From Rickettsiales bacterium (GTDB taxonomy: Bacteria > Pseudomonadota > Alphaproteobacteria > Rs-D84), in assembly GCA_031260805.1 (NCBI GenBank), contig JAISKV010000005.1, forward strand, positions 1-63,366: a stretch of 63,366 nt of DNA. The letters are read 5' to 3'. Below the pieces are notes generated by a model. That model was given only the letters and a program-made list of their open reading frames with translations, was not told the origin of the DNA and did not search any database. The translations under genes and the position numbers were made by a program. Positions 1-9,260 of this stretch are shown here, piece by piece (the first letter of the stretch is position 1; the number at the start of each line of letters is the position of its first letter).

Positions 1-137
1 CGTCCGCCTGCGGCGTCCACCCCTTCGCTAGCGAAGGGGAATTTGATGGCCTGCATCATACAACGAAACAACCGAAGTTGGGACAAATCCCCTTCGCTAG
101 CGAAGGGGTGGACGCCGCAGGCGGACGGGGTAGTGGT
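1..137. repeat. Palindromic element family A, copy 1
   Basis: Two inverted arms surround a unique centre. Each arm holds a hairpin of the type CCCCTTCGCTAGCGAAGGGG plus a GC-rich outer hairpin (GTCCGCCTGCGG). The right arm ends in GGGGTAGTGGTA and the left arm is cut by the window edge. The centre has GATGGCCTGCA and GGGACAAAT, which recur in the copy at 10533-10665. It lies just past the 3' end of the minus-strand hydrolase gene and could act as its terminator. Confidence 0.9.
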
Positions 138-149
138 AAATATTACCTG

Positions 150-1070
150 TTATTTTACTGCGCGGGATTTAATCTGATTCAATATGATTTCTGAAAAATT
201 TTCATATCCGCGCAAATTCGGCTGGAACGCATGATCTGCATTATCCAGAACCGCGATTGTTTTGTGCGGAATTTTCAACCCGCCAATCAGCCTGCGATTA
301 ATACTGTACTCCGCCATGGTGTCGTCCATGCCCAGAATGAAACTGATGTGCTTGCCGCGGCATCTTTCGCCCAGATTGTATTTTTCTGAAATATCGTATG
401 CAGTCTTTAATGGAATATCCGATAATTCTACATCCGGTATCGGCAAGTCAAAGCATTTCGGCGCATTTGGAACCTCGAATACTTTTCCTGCAATATCCTG
501 CCGCGTCATATAGACTTTGTCGGCCAAATTGCGCCACAACGCGCCCGACGGATCGCGCTTCATCATCCGCGCGCGCGCCTTCATCAATTTGGTCGTCGTG
601 ATAAAGTAAGGATTATTCAAGACAAATTCATCAAAGAATCCCGACACAAATCGCGAATCCATGGCCAGATCGGACAACGCGCGGCAAGAAATAGAGTGCG
701 CCCATGCGATATTGTAATTCTGGCACAATCCATGATTGTTTTTGGCGCGCAAAATTCCGCGCATCAGCGCGCCGCGCTGGTGGTCCAGCCGCATTTTGTT
801 TATATCTTTGGGTTCGCCGGATGTGGCGGACAGCGCGACGCCTTCCACGGCGGCGATATCAAACCCAATGTCCAGCGCGATTTGCTGGGCCGCCAACAGA
901 AATTCTTCCGCCGGACTGCCCCCGAACCCGTGCATGAAAAACACAGTGCCGATGGGCGCGCGATTTTTTGTGTATGAATAATATAAATTTGTTAAATGAT
1001 CACCAGTCTTGATATTGTATACTGCGTCCGTTTCGTCAAAATATTGCGACGCGATTGTTTCAACTTTCAT
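150..1070 (-). CDS. Alpha/beta hydrolase-fold protein
   Basis: The 306-residue protein looks like a cytoplasmic alpha/beta hydrolase. The oxyanion-loop motif HGFGGSP lies near residue 47. A nucleophile-elbow-like AHSIS segment sits near residue 124 instead of a perfect GxSxG, and the DNADHAFQ segment near the C-terminus fits the catalytic histidine. No signal peptide is visible. The substrate is unknown, and because the elbow is atypical the catalytic serine is uncertain. The gene stands alone, ends next to a family A palindromic element and starts with ATG. Confidence 0.7.
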   Translation of the reverse strand: MKVETIASQYFDETDAVYNIKTGDHLTNLYYSYTKNRAPIGTVFFMHGFGGSPAEEFLLAAQQIALDIGFDIAAVEGVALSATSGEPKDINKMRLDHQRGALMRGILRAKNNHGLCQNYNIAWAHSISCRALSDLAMDSRFVSGFFDEFVLNNPYFITTTKLMKARARMMKRDPSGALWRNLADKVYMTRQDIAGKVFEVPNAPKCFDLPIPDVELSDIPLKTAYDISEKYNLGERCRGKHISFILGMDDTMAEYSINRRLIGGLKIPHKTIAVLDNADHAFQPNLRGYENFSEIILNQIKSRAVK

Positions 1071-1119
1071 TTGTTAACTCCGGCCGGGAATTTACATCAA
1101 ATCTTGGGAAAAATCAACA

Positions 1120-1575
1120 TTAAATAGTGCGGCCCAGCATGTTGTTCCAACCAATCGTCTTAAATCCGCGCTTTGGATCCTTGTACCAGTTCAGCGTTTT
1201 AGGATCCGGCGAAGAATAAAGCCATGTGTACCGACTGTTCATTTCCCGGGCGGCCGCGCAGTACGCATCCAGCAAAATGCCGCCGATTCCATTTTTGTGC
1301 TTGCGGTGATCTACATACAAATGATCCAGTTTCAGCGGGTTCAGGGCAGGGTCCAACCCTACATATTCTGGCGGCATTTCCAAATGTCCCTGAATAAATC
1401 CCAGAATTCCATGAACTTCATGTGAAAAAGTGTATAAAATCCCTGAAAATTCAGCCTTTGATAAATCGTAATACACCATTTCGCTGTCGTTGCAGTCGCA
1501 ATGAATGGCCAAATCCGTGCAATCACAACGCAGTTCCGGCGTCAAGCGATAAATTCTTTTGATAATTCCGTCCAT
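1120..1575 (-). CDS. GNAT-family N-acetyltransferase
   Basis: The 151-residue protein has the acetyl-CoA binding motif A in the segment LYVDHRKHKNGIGGILLDAY, followed by a beta-strand and the YKDPKRGFKTIG ending typical of GNAT enzymes. The start was placed at the ATG preceded by GGTGG seven bases upstream. A TTG six codons upstream keeps the frame but lacks a ribosome site. The N-terminal part contains a CDCTD/CDCND cysteine-aspartate stretch not usual for GNAT proteins. The substrate is unknown. Confidence 0.65.
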   Translation of the reverse strand: MDGIIKRIYRLTPELRCDCTDLAIHCDCNDSEMVYYDLSKAEFSGILYTFSHEVHGILGFIQGHLEMPPEYVGLDPALNPLKLDHLYVDHRKHKNGIGGILLDAYCAAAREMNSRYTWLYSSPDPKTLNWYKDPKRGFKTIGWNNMLGRTI

Positions 1576-1660
1576 GATATTCCACCAATTCAATTTGATA
1601 TTAACCGAACCGAATATAACATGAAATCTATTTTTGTCAACTTTTTCAGATAGTCAGTCC

Positions 1661-1763
1661 CGTCGTCATTCCGGGGGAGCGCAGCGAAACCCGGAATCCA
1701 TGGGGACCCCCCGGGTCATCCGTCTGTGCTACGCACAGCCGTGAACCGCCCGGGGTGACGACA
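1661..1763. repeat. REP-like palindrome, family C
   Basis: This element is built from CGTCATTCCGGG...CCCGGAATCC, followed by a second GC-rich palindrome around GGGTGACGAC. The same CGTCATTCCGG/CCGGAATGACG signature recurs five more times in the window, including inside trmD. The rest of the gap between 1576 and 2121 holds a CCAACC-rich stretch and the promoter of the next gene. A 90-codon open frame over it is not credible as a gene. Confidence 0.85.
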
Positions 1764-2074
1764 GAGTGGCACGACGGTGTTTTTTGGGTCTGGACACCCG
1801 CAACAACATGAAAAGTGGATGATGATGAACTCCAGAATGGGCGATCCCGAGCACGAATGTTGCGCGTAGCGATAGCGAGCGCGCGGCCGGAATAGTTAGC
1901 AATCACCAAACTATACATAATATATATTATACGCCTTTTGAGTGTTCGGTTTTCAGCGGATACGACTAATTACCATAACTCCAACCTTTCATCCCATCCC
2001 GCCGGCCATAACCATCCAACCCATCCACTCCAACCATCCAATCCAACTCACCACTCCAACCAACAACTTTTCTC

Positions 2075-2104
2075 TTGCATCGGGTTTCGCAAATTTGTTA
2101 TAAT
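2075..2104 (+). promoter_or_regulatory. Sigma70-type promoter of the autotransporter gene
   Basis: TTGCAT and TATAAT are separated by 18 bases and lie 17 bases upstream of the start codon. GAGAG serves as the ribosome site. Confidence 0.65.
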
Positions 2105-2121
2105 CGCATTACAGAGAGATT

Positions 2122-5100
2122 ATGATTAAGAAAATTGCCATCTTATTTGGATTTATTGCGTTTTTTAGCGGCGCGAATGCTGCTTCCGACGACTTCCAGA
2201 CTGCCGCGCAACTGCTGTCTGCGGCGCGCGCCGGCGATGTGAAGTATGTGGAAACCCTGGTAAATGCCGGCGCGAATGTGAATTTCGTTGACAACACGGG
2301 GCTGTCCATCGTATGCACCGCGCTGATGAACAATGATATTCGCGCGGCGCAAATCCTGCAAGTTTACGGCGCAGATGCATCCAATTGCGACAAGCAAATC
2401 AAGAATTTCAAGAACCGAATACCGTCCGAGGAGTCCGGGGGACTCTTTTCAGGGCTTTCCACTGCCCAGGGAATGACATTGGCGGTCGGTGGGGCCGCCC
2501 TTGTTGTTGGTGGGCTGTATTTATTGACTGATGTGTTCGGCAACGGCAATCATAACAGCACAAATCCCAGCGGAAACCACCCCGGCGGAAATGGAAACAG
2601 CGGCGGGAACAGCGGCGGCGGCGAATGGTCTTATGGCGCCCTGCCCAGCGGCACGCGCAGCGATTACGATCTGAACTTTTACAGCCCGACCGACGCAACC
2701 AGCATTTATGCCAAGGATTTCGCATTCATGAGCGCGGTTCCGGTTTCATCCGTAAACGGCGCGCCGTACGCGGCCGCACGCCAGAATTATTTGCTGATGA
2801 TGCATGGCTATTCCCCCCTGGCCCGCGGATACCAAGGAATGCGGACTTTCCGGCGCGCCGACAAATCCGCGCTGAATGTTTCCAATGTTGAATTTGATGT
2901 GAACAATGCGGCGGGCGGCGGGCGGCCCGTGGCTGTCGCACTGATAACAGACAATGGTATCAATCCGACGGGCAGCGCGGAAAAAGGCTTTTTAATCGCG
3001 GCGCATTGCAGCACGGGCAGCGAAGATGTCGGATGCACGGCGGCTGCGACCGGCAAAGACGATGTTTTCAGCAAATATTACAACGATAAAATTGAAACGC
3101 GCGGCGATTCCTTGGGCGATTTCACCACCAGCGAGCGCGCCGGATTTGACCTGTCCGGAAACGGCACTGTGTTTAATTTATCTGCGACCGATGATGAATC
3201 AATGCTGGCAAAAATAATCGCCGGATGGTTTGGCGGCGGACGGGCGGACGGCGATTACTATGGATTCATGCCGAACGGCCAGTTGGTTTTGTACCGCACC
3301 GGCGGCGATATGGCGGGCAAGGACTTTAATTCCTGGAAAGCCATGTATCTGGCGGCGCAATTGAATACCAGCGATACGGACCTGTCCGATCTGACCAGCA
3401 TTATTGTAAATGCGTCCCTGCCCGCTGCGATGCGCGCGACAAATGCCAAGACGATAACCGGCTTTCTGTCCGCTTACTATGGCGCTGACGCGGAAACGCG
3501 CAAGAGCGGATTTGTCGCGCTGATTGACTCTATTTACGACGATGTTGCCGATACGGACGATGCAACAACGCCCGGGATTTATGCCAGCAATCTGTTTAAT
3601 TCAATCGGCAACAGCAACTTTCAGATGATAGTCATGCCGACCGGCAGTTTTGTTTATAATGCCGGCGACCCGATATTGGAAGCAACTGTTGAAAACGCCG
3701 CGCCGCTGGCGTATGCAAATCTGAACAAATACTTTATGTCTGTCGTCGCGGTCAGCATGTCCGGCGGCACTGATTCAGCATCTGTCGCCGGTTGGAGCGG
3801 CCCGACCAAGACAAACCAAATCACCCTGTCCAACTGGCGCGATGAAAACGGCACGACCGTCCAGTCTGCAATTGACGCGCTGGGGCCGACGCCGACATCG
3901 CAACAGGTCTTGGACGCGATTGCCGCGGCGACCGCCGACGACACGATGAATGTATCGCGCGCATGCGGCGTGGCCGGACGCGGCGGGAATGGGATTGATC
4001 CTTGGTGCTTTGCGGCGGCGGGCGCAACGCCTGCGGCGGCCGCGGCGGCGGCAGGCGGCGCGGTTGGCGCGATCAAGGGCGCTTTCAATTACATGTCAAT
4101 GAAACAGATTTTCACCCTGCTGGCCGTGACCAGCGAAGGCGGATTTCTGAAAACCGCGTTCGACGGAACCATTTATACCCAGGATACGCTGACCGAGCAT
4201 CTGAAACAAATTTATGCCATGCCGCTGCAATATCAGCAGCGGATTGACAACGGCGAAGACTATCTGTCCGTGTTTGCCGAAGTTTACGGATACGGGCTGA
4301 TAAATCTGGAACGCGCGACAAAACCGGGCAGCCGGGTGTATTATTTTGACGGCGAAAAAATATCCAGCGCGAACGGAAACGCGTACTGGCGCGCGGCATC
4401 AAACACTGCATTTCGCAATTCCGCCGCGTTCGGCGCGCGCAGCGCCAGCATTTCTTCGTCTTTTTACGATATGGTGGAGAGTCTGGACGGCGGCATCGCC
4501 CTGCCCCGCGTTTGGAATTATGATTTCAGCATGGGCGCGGATTCACGGCACGCGCTGTACATGGGGGATGTACTGTCAGAGTTCAGGGTTCAGGGTTCAG
4601 AGTTCAGAAAACATACAGATGGGCTGGATGTCGAGATGTCATTTTCGGAAAAGCAATTCAATGACAATCTGGGCGGATTGGATAACCTGAAATTCGGATG
4701 GAACGGGGAAAATTATTCGCTGACCGCGGATTATCAGCGGCACTTTACAGACGGGCGCGCGCGGTTTGACGGCACTGCGAATCCGATACTCGGACTGGCG
4801 TCAAATGTGATTTCCAGCGGCGCGAATTTTCGCGCGGGCAATTGGTCATTCGGCGGGCGCGCGTTTTCGGGCGCGATAACCGATGAATCCTTGCTGGAAA
4901 ACGATCCTACCGTTTCGGCGCAGTTTAATCCGGCAATAATCGGCCGTATAAATGGCGGCGAGTCCGGACTGGGATACAATTTCGGCAAATTGTCATTCAA
5001 TGCGAATGTCGGGTTTATGAACGAAACAAACACTCTGCTGGGGGCGTATTCGGACGGATTGCTGGCCATGGGCAGCGGGCGGACGACCTATATTGACTCG

Positions 5101-5547
5101 TCAGTGTCGTTCGCACCGGCGGACTGGCTGAAAATCGGCGCGCGCGCAACGATCGCGGCGACAAAAACAGGCGGCACGGGCAACCTTATCCTGGGCCTGA
5201 CGAATGTGAATTCCAATGCATTTTCCGTATCGGCGGATGTCGGTAATTTCAGTTTTGCGGCGGCGCTGCCGCTGGCCGCGACCAGCGGCGCGATGCGGTA
5301 CGCGGACGCCCGGTACGGCGTTGTCGAGCATGATGACGGATCGTATGAATTGACACAGGATTTCGGGGTTGCGGAAATTGGGTTGGCGCCGGACGCGCGC
5401 GAAACGCGGCTGTCTGGCGCGTACCGCGCAAAACTGGGGGCCGGCACAAACGCGGCGTTCGGCTTTATTTACAGAATCAACCCGAATCACACGACTGCGT
5501 TTGGGAACGAATCAATCTTGATGACCAAGATCAAAACAGCATTTTAG
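2122..5547 (+). CDS. Autotransporter-like protein: ankyrin repeats, degenerate subtilase passenger, C-terminal beta-barrel
   Basis: This is a 1141-residue exported protein. Residues 1-20 form a signal peptide ending in ANA. Residues 25-95 contain ankyrin-like repeats, 107-140 a hydrophobic segment and 140-170 a Gly/Asn/Ser linker. The passenger has S8-peptidase landmarks: a VVAVS strand near 540, a GAT-P segment near 632 where active enzymes have GTS-M-A-x-P, and YGYGLINLERAT near 720. The catalytic serine therefore appears lost. The last ~280 residues alternate like an outer-membrane barrel and end in Phe. A GTTCAGA heptad array is translated in frame near residue 820. I infer a surface protein without protease activity. 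Confidence 0.7.
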   Translation: MIKKIAILFGFIAFFSGANAASDDFQTAAQLLSAARAGDVKYVETLVNAGANVNFVDNTGLSIVCTALMNNDIRAAQILQVYGADASNCDKQIKNFKNRIPSEESGGLFSGLSTAQGMTLAVGGAALVVGGLYLLTDVFGNGNHNSTNPSGNHPGGNGNSGGNSGGGEWSYGALPSGTRSDYDLNFYSPTDATSIYAKDFAFMSAVPVSSVNGAPYAAARQNYLLMMHGYSPLARGYQGMRTFRRADKSALNVSNVEFDVNNAAGGGRPVAVALITDNGINPTGSAEKGFLIAAHCSTGSEDVGCTAAATGKDDVFSKYYNDKIETRGDSLGDFTTSERAGFDLSGNGTVFNLSATDDESMLAKIIAGWFGGGRADGDYYGFMPNGQLVLYRTGGDMAGKDFNSWKAMYLAAQLNTSDTDLSDLTSIIVNASLPAAMRATNAKTITGFLSAYYGADAETRKSGFVALIDSIYDDVADTDDATTPGIYASNLFNSIGNSNFQMIVMPTGSFVYNAGDPILEATVENAAPLAYANLNKYFMSVVAVSMSGGTDSASVAGWSGPTKTNQITLSNWRDENGTTVQSAIDALGPTPTSQQVLDAIAAATADDTMNVSRACGVAGRGGNGIDPWCFAAAGATPAAAAAAAGGAVGAIKGAFNYMSMKQIFTLLAVTSEGGFLKTAFDGTIYTQDTLTEHLKQIYAMPLQYQQRIDNGEDYLSVFAEVYGYGLINLERATKPGSRVYYFDGEKISSANGNAYWRAASNTAFRNSAAFGARSASISSSFYDMVESLDGGIALPRVWNYDFSMGADSRHALYMGDVLSEFRVQGSEFRKHTDGLDVEMSFSEKQFNDNLGGLDNLKFGWNGENYSLTADYQRHFTDGRARFDGTANPILGLASNVISSGANFRAGNWSFGGRAFSGAITDESLLENDPTVSAQFNPAIIGRINGGESGLGYNFGKLSFNANVGFMNETNTLLGAYSDGLLAMGSGRTTYIDSSVSFAPADWLKIGARATIAATKTGGTGNLILGLTNVNSNAFSVSADVGNFSFAAALPLAATSGAMRYADARYGVVEHDDGSYELTQDFGVAEIGLAPDARETRLSGAYRAKLGAGTNAAFGFIYRINPNHTTAFGNESILMTKIKTAF
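4575..4608. repeat. Heptad array H1 (GTTCAGR) inside the autotransporter gene
   Basis: Four exact 7-bp units, two GTTCAGG then two GTTCAGA, follow a partial unit and are translated as SEFRVQGSEFRK. The same heptad occurs between genes at 39692, 42957 and 52294. Confidence 0.9.
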
Positions 5548-5548
5548 A

Positions 5549-5639
5549 AGGTTTTAGATTTGAGGTTTAAGGTTTAAGGTTTAAGGTAATCATGCCGACA
5601 ACATCAAACCTTAAACCTCAAACCTTAAACCTAAAACCT
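5549..5639. repeat. Inverted heptad element H2 (GGTTTAA)
   Basis: The left arm repeats GGTTTAA three times. The right arm carries the complement (TTAAACC units), separated by an 18-base centre. It starts a few bases after the autotransporter stop codon. Transcribed, it would form a long hairpin followed by a T-rich stretch, so it may end transcription. Confidence 0.9.
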
Positions 5640-5708
5640 ATTTTTTCCTTTACTATTCCCCAGTTATCCGGTAAAATTCCCGTACAATTTATCAAAGGAT
5701 TATTTTTT

Positions 5709-6632
5709 ATGGCTATTAAAATTCGCGACTATGAAGTCCGATTGACCAGAAGCAAAGAAGAACGGCGTATGGTGCGCCAATTGCGGTACAGATGTTTTGT
5801 TGAAGAAGAAGGGGCGTCCGCAACCGAAGAACAGCGGCAACTGCGCGAAGAATACGATTCTTATGACACTTACGCCGATTACATGGGCGTGTTCCACAAT
5901 GGGCAGATTGTCGGGACTTACCGCATTATTGACCGTGAAATTGCGGAAAAGACCGACGGCTTTTATACAGAGTCTGAATACGATTTGCGCAAAATCCGCA
6001 GCATTCGCGGGAATATCGGCGAAATGTCGCGCGCCTGCGTGGATCCGGCCTACCGCGATGCAGGCTTGGTCATGCGCCTGCTGTGGCTGGGCCTGGGCGA
6101 GTACTGCATAAAAAACAAAATTGTGATTCTGTTCGGCGTCGCGTCATGGGTCGGTACGAATCCGGCCGAATCAGTGCATGCGATTTCGTATCTGTATTAC
6201 AATCATCTGGCGCCGCTGTCGTTGCGCGCGACGGTCAAGACTGAAAACTTTGCCGAAGGCGTCAATCCAAAATTATCGCGCATGAAGATTCTGCCGCGCG
6301 AATTCGCGGACAAGAAAATCGCAGAATCGCAGATGACGCCGCTGGTCAAGGGGTATCTGCGGCTGGGCGCGGACTTTGGCAGCGGGGTTTTTATTGACAA
6401 GCCGTTCAACACTTACGATGTATTTGTTACATTGCAAACGAAAAAGATAGCCAGCGCTTACCAGAAAAGATTTACCGGCGACGGCGAGTCATTTGACAGG
6501 TTCAAGATAAAATACGGGCCGTTCAAGACATTCGGGAAAATCATGTCCCTGCCCTTTACCGGGGTCGCGGCATTGGCCAAGTTATTGCTGAAACCGGATG
6601 ACATTGCAGACGCGGAATTGGAGCGGGATTAA
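5709..6632 (+). CDS. olsB: OlsB-like ornithine N-acyltransferase (GNAT-type)
   Basis: The 307-residue protein resembles OlsB, which transfers a 3-hydroxyacyl group from ACP to ornithine in ornithine-lipid synthesis. Visible features are an N-terminal RSKEERRMVRQLRYRCFVEE segment, the EMSRACVDPAYR motif and a following FGVASWVGT segment. The ATG was chosen because AAAGGA lies nine bases upstream; the frame is open further upstream only through the H2 repeat. The gene overlaps the next by one base (TAATG). A PlsC-like acyltransferase that could act as OlsA lies two genes downstream. The role is inferred from family and context. Confidence 0.65.
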   Translation: MAIKIRDYEVRLTRSKEERRMVRQLRYRCFVEEEGASATEEQRQLREEYDSYDTYADYMGVFHNGQIVGTYRIIDREIAEKTDGFYTESEYDLRKIRSIRGNIGEMSRACVDPAYRDAGLVMRLLWLGLGEYCIKNKIVILFGVASWVGTNPAESVHAISYLYYNHLAPLSLRATVKTENFAEGVNPKLSRMKILPREFADKKIAESQMTPLVKGYLRLGADFGSGVFIDKPFNTYDVFVTLQTKKIASAYQKRFTGDGESFDRFKIKYGPFKTFGKIMSLPFTGVAALAKLLLKPDDIADAELERD

Positions 6633-7723
6633 TGAAAATATATTCAGATTCTTATGCGACGGCGACGCAAAAGTTCATCCAGGCGGCGGAAAAATACGGC
6701 CCGGTGAAATGGTATTCTCATCCGAAATCGGATTACCGGATTCCGACGCTTAACCTGGGCGACGGGCCGCGCAAAATCGTGATTAATTCCGGAATGCACG
6801 GGATAGAAGGCTTTTTCGGCAGCGCGTCAATTCTGCGTTGGCTGGATGGCGGCGCGGACTTTCTGCATCCGCGGTATTGGAATGATTTTCAGATAACAAT
6901 CATTCATATAATCAACGGGTACGGCATGGATAAACTGTCGCGCGAAAATGCGAGCAATGTTGATCTGAACCGCAACTTTCGCGATTGGAAAACCGCGCCG
7001 GAACGAAATGATCTGTACGCAATCGGACATGACTTGATCGTGTCGGATCCGCGCGGGAACGGCGCGCAAACAAAATTGAGCCTGATGCGCGAATTTCATG
7101 CCGCGCACAAGGACGACGGGGTGTTCAAGTCCCTGGCCCGCGGCCAATATGAATTTCGCGACGGGATATTTTACGGCGGCGCGGGACCAGAGCCTGAACA
7201 CGAAATGATCATGCAGATTTACAATGCCGTCATGTCCAAAAATGCAAAATCATTGTTAAGCATCGGACTGCACACGGGATGCGGAATATTTCGTCCAAAA
7301 ACAAAGATTCAATCCCAGGACATTTTGGTATCGCATCAGACAAATCATAAAAATACTGAATTTTTCCGCGATATTTTCGGGGAGAAATTCGGTATCGTCC
7401 CGGACGATCGCGCGGAAGTGAACGCGGCGGCATTGGGCGGAGATCTGGTTGATTATTTGGAAGCACAATTTCCCGGCGCGATGACGGCTGATTTGGAAAT
7501 TGGAACCGGCACCTGCATTTCGTCTGTAATTAAAAAGCGCATGGACCAGGGGGACCGGATTTGGGAGATGGCGCACCTGGGCCGGCTGCGCAAGACAACC
7601 CAGGCGCACCTGATAGAAAGTTGGTTTCCGACGAACCCGGTCTGGCGCAAAATGGCGGTCGGCGCGATGGACAACTTTGCATCGTGCATGGCGCAATATA
7701 TGGAAAAGAGCAAATTAAAATAA
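6632..7723 (+). CDS. DUF2817 (M14-like) metallopeptidase-fold protein
   Basis: The 363-residue protein matches the DUF2817 branch of the M14 carboxypeptidase fold. The zinc motif appears as MHGIEG near residue 55, the VDLNRNF substrate motif near 112 and the GLHTG histidine near 213. It has no signal peptide, so it should be cytoplasmic. It is translationally coupled to the OlsB-like gene by a TAATG overlap. The substrate is unknown; an amidase or peptidase role is inference. Confidence 0.7.
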   Translation: MKIYSDSYATATQKFIQAAEKYGPVKWYSHPKSDYRIPTLNLGDGPRKIVINSGMHGIEGFFGSASILRWLDGGADFLHPRYWNDFQITIIHIINGYGMDKLSRENASNVDLNRNFRDWKTAPERNDLYAIGHDLIVSDPRGNGAQTKLSLMREFHAAHKDDGVFKSLARGQYEFRDGIFYGGAGPEPEHEMIMQIYNAVMSKNAKSLLSIGLHTGCGIFRPKTKIQSQDILVSHQTNHKNTEFFRDIFGEKFGIVPDDRAEVNAAALGGDLVDYLEAQFPGAMTADLEIGTGTCISSVIKKRMDQGDRIWEMAHLGRLRKTTQAHLIESWFPTNPVWRKMAVGAMDNFASCMAQYMEKSKLK

Positions 7724-7725
7724 GT

Positions 7726-7754
7726 TTGACAAAGTCTGTTAATTCGGTTAACAT
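7726..7754 (+). promoter_or_regulatory. Sigma70 promoter before the NYN gene
   Basis: TTGACA and TAACAT lie 17 bases apart, starting right behind the preceding stop codon. The transcript would begin about 75 bases before the NYN start codon and would include the hairpin at 7795-7816. Confidence 0.75.
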
Positions 7755-7794
7755 ATGTATATATCCGCTAGACTCGTAGGCGAGCCAATTTAAT

Positions 7795-7822
7795 AAGGGT
7801 GGCTTTTGCCACCCTTAATTTT
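7795..7822 (+). promoter_or_regulatory. Terminator-like hairpin in the NYN gene leader
   Basis: AAGGGTGGC pairs perfectly with GCCACCCTT over a TTTT loop and is followed by AATTTT. It lies between promoter and ribosome site (GGAAAGGG), so it could be an attenuator or a stability element. A small CTCG/CGAG hairpin lies just upstream. Confidence 0.55.
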
Positions 7823-7834
7823 GGAAAGGGCATT

Positions 7835-8461
7835 ATGATGAAGACAATTTTTCTAATAGACTCTGGATGTTTGAGGCATATATTTAAGCAAAACGAATGT
7901 TCATATACTGCCGATGGCATAGAAGCATTTGCCCTTGACTGCATGGATCAAATTAATGAAAAAAACAGTTTGCTTAGAATATTATTTTATGACTGCCTGC
8001 CGTTTCGCGGAAAAGTCAAATCACCAATAAGCAAGACAGATATAGAACATATTGGCGAAGACAGACTGCTGGGCAAACTCGGGCAAAAAAATTATTTTGC
8101 AATACGGTATGGGAAATTAAAATTCCGTGGCTGGGCTCTCAAAGAAGAATCGTATAGTAAAAACTGTGAATTGGAAGACAGTGATTTTAATCCGATTTTT
8201 GAGCAAAAAGGCGTAGATCTCCGCATTGGCATGGATATATCAAAATATGCTCATGATAAAACTATCGGGCACATAATTTTATTGTCCGCCGATACTGATT
8301 TTGTGCCCGCTCTGAAATGCGCGCGAACCAATGGTATTAAAATTTCCATGCTGGTGATGGATAAGTTTGATATACATTTTGACTTAAAGACCCATAGTGA
8401 TTCAATTATGGTGATAAAATTTCCAAAGAATAATGCCAATATTAAAAAGTGGAATAAATGA
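7835..8461 (+). CDS. NYN-domain protein (PIN-like ribonuclease fold)
   Basis: The 208-residue protein has NYN/PIN-like landmarks: IFLIDSG at the N-terminus, a central DLRIGMDI segment and the acidic LLSADTDFVPAL motif near residue 150, which together could bind a metal. The ATG follows GGAAAGGG; reading further upstream would translate the leader hairpin. The gene is richer in A/T than its neighbours and may have been acquired. It overlaps the downstream acyltransferase by ATGA. RNA cleavage is inferred from the fold only. Confidence 0.65.
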   Translation: MMKTIFLIDSGCLRHIFKQNECSYTADGIEAFALDCMDQINEKNSLLRILFYDCLPFRGKVKSPISKTDIEHIGEDRLLGKLGQKNYFAIRYGKLKFRGWALKEESYSKNCELEDSDFNPIFEQKGVDLRIGMDISKYAHDKTIGHIILLSADTDFVPALKCARTNGIKISMLVMDKFDIHFDLKTHSDSIMVIKFPKNNANIKKWNK

Positions 8462-9249
8462 GATTCATTATCGCATGCGTGAAATTTTTCTTGTTCTGGT
8501 GCGCGGTTGTCGTGCAACTGCCGATTCTGGCCATACTGCCATCGGGCCGGATTTCAATCGCATACAGCCGCTTTTTCTGGATTGTCCTGATGTGGGTTTC
8601 CGGCGTTCATTATAAAAAAACAGGCGTGAAATTATCAAAAAATCGCCCGCTGATGATTGTGTCCAACCATATTTCCGTCTTGGAATTCGCGGTGTTTCCG
8701 ATTGTATTCGGCGCGGGAATGATTGGCAAGGATGGCATTAAAAAAATGCCTTTGGTCGGATATGTCGCGAAAAAAGTCGGCGTTGTATTCATCAAGCGGG
8801 AACGCAGCGCGGCCGCGACGGAAACTGCAAAGATTGCCGATTCCATAATGAATGTAAAATATCCGATGCTGATTTTTCCCGAAGGAACGACCACATCCGG
8901 AACTTATGTCCTGCCGTTGAAAAGCGCTATGTTTTCGTTTGCCGAAGGAAATGACAAATTGACAATCCAGCCGGTCGTCATGCATTACCGCACCGCGCGC
9001 GGCCACAAAATTTCGGACCAGGTTATGGCCGACGACTATGCATACTTTGATAATGTGAAAATGACCCAGCCGCCGTATTGCAAGGTAGAGCGCAGCGCAT
9101 TCGGGCAATTGTTTCACATCATGAAAATCGGCGGCGTGCGCCTGGACCTGCATGTGCTGCCGCCGGCGGACACCGCCGGACTGAATCGCAAACAAATTGC
9201 AGAGTTGCTGCATGCTCAAATAAACGAATATTTTAACAAACACAAATAA
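8458..9249 (+). CDS. PlsC/OlsA-like lysophospholipid acyltransferase
   Basis: The 263-residue membrane protein has one or two N-terminal hydrophobic segments. It carries the acyltransferase motifs SNHISVLE (HX4E in place of the common HX4D) near residue 70 and FPEGTTTSG near residue 140. The family esterifies lysophosphatidate or lyso-ornithine lipid. With an OlsB-like gene nearby, an OlsA role is possible, but ordinary phosphatidate synthesis is equally so. The start codon overlaps the NYN stop codon (ATGA). Confidence 0.75.
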   Translation: MRFIIACVKFFLFWCAVVVQLPILAILPSGRISIAYSRFFWIVLMWVSGVHYKKTGVKLSKNRPLMIVSNHISVLEFAVFPIVFGAGMIGKDGIKKMPLVGYVAKKVGVVFIKRERSAAATETAKIADSIMNVKYPMLIFPEGTTTSGTYVLPLKSAMFSFAEGNDKLTIQPVVMHYRTARGHKISDQVMADDYAYFDNVKMTQPPYCKVERSAFGQLFHIMKIGGVRLDLHVLPPADTAGLNRKQIAELLHAQINEYFNKHK

Positions 9250-9260
9250 AGAGAATCAAA

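Noticed and set aside
1646-1918. A 90-codon minus-strand frame
   Set aside because: It runs through a family C palindrome, has no ribosome site and no recognisable protein features.
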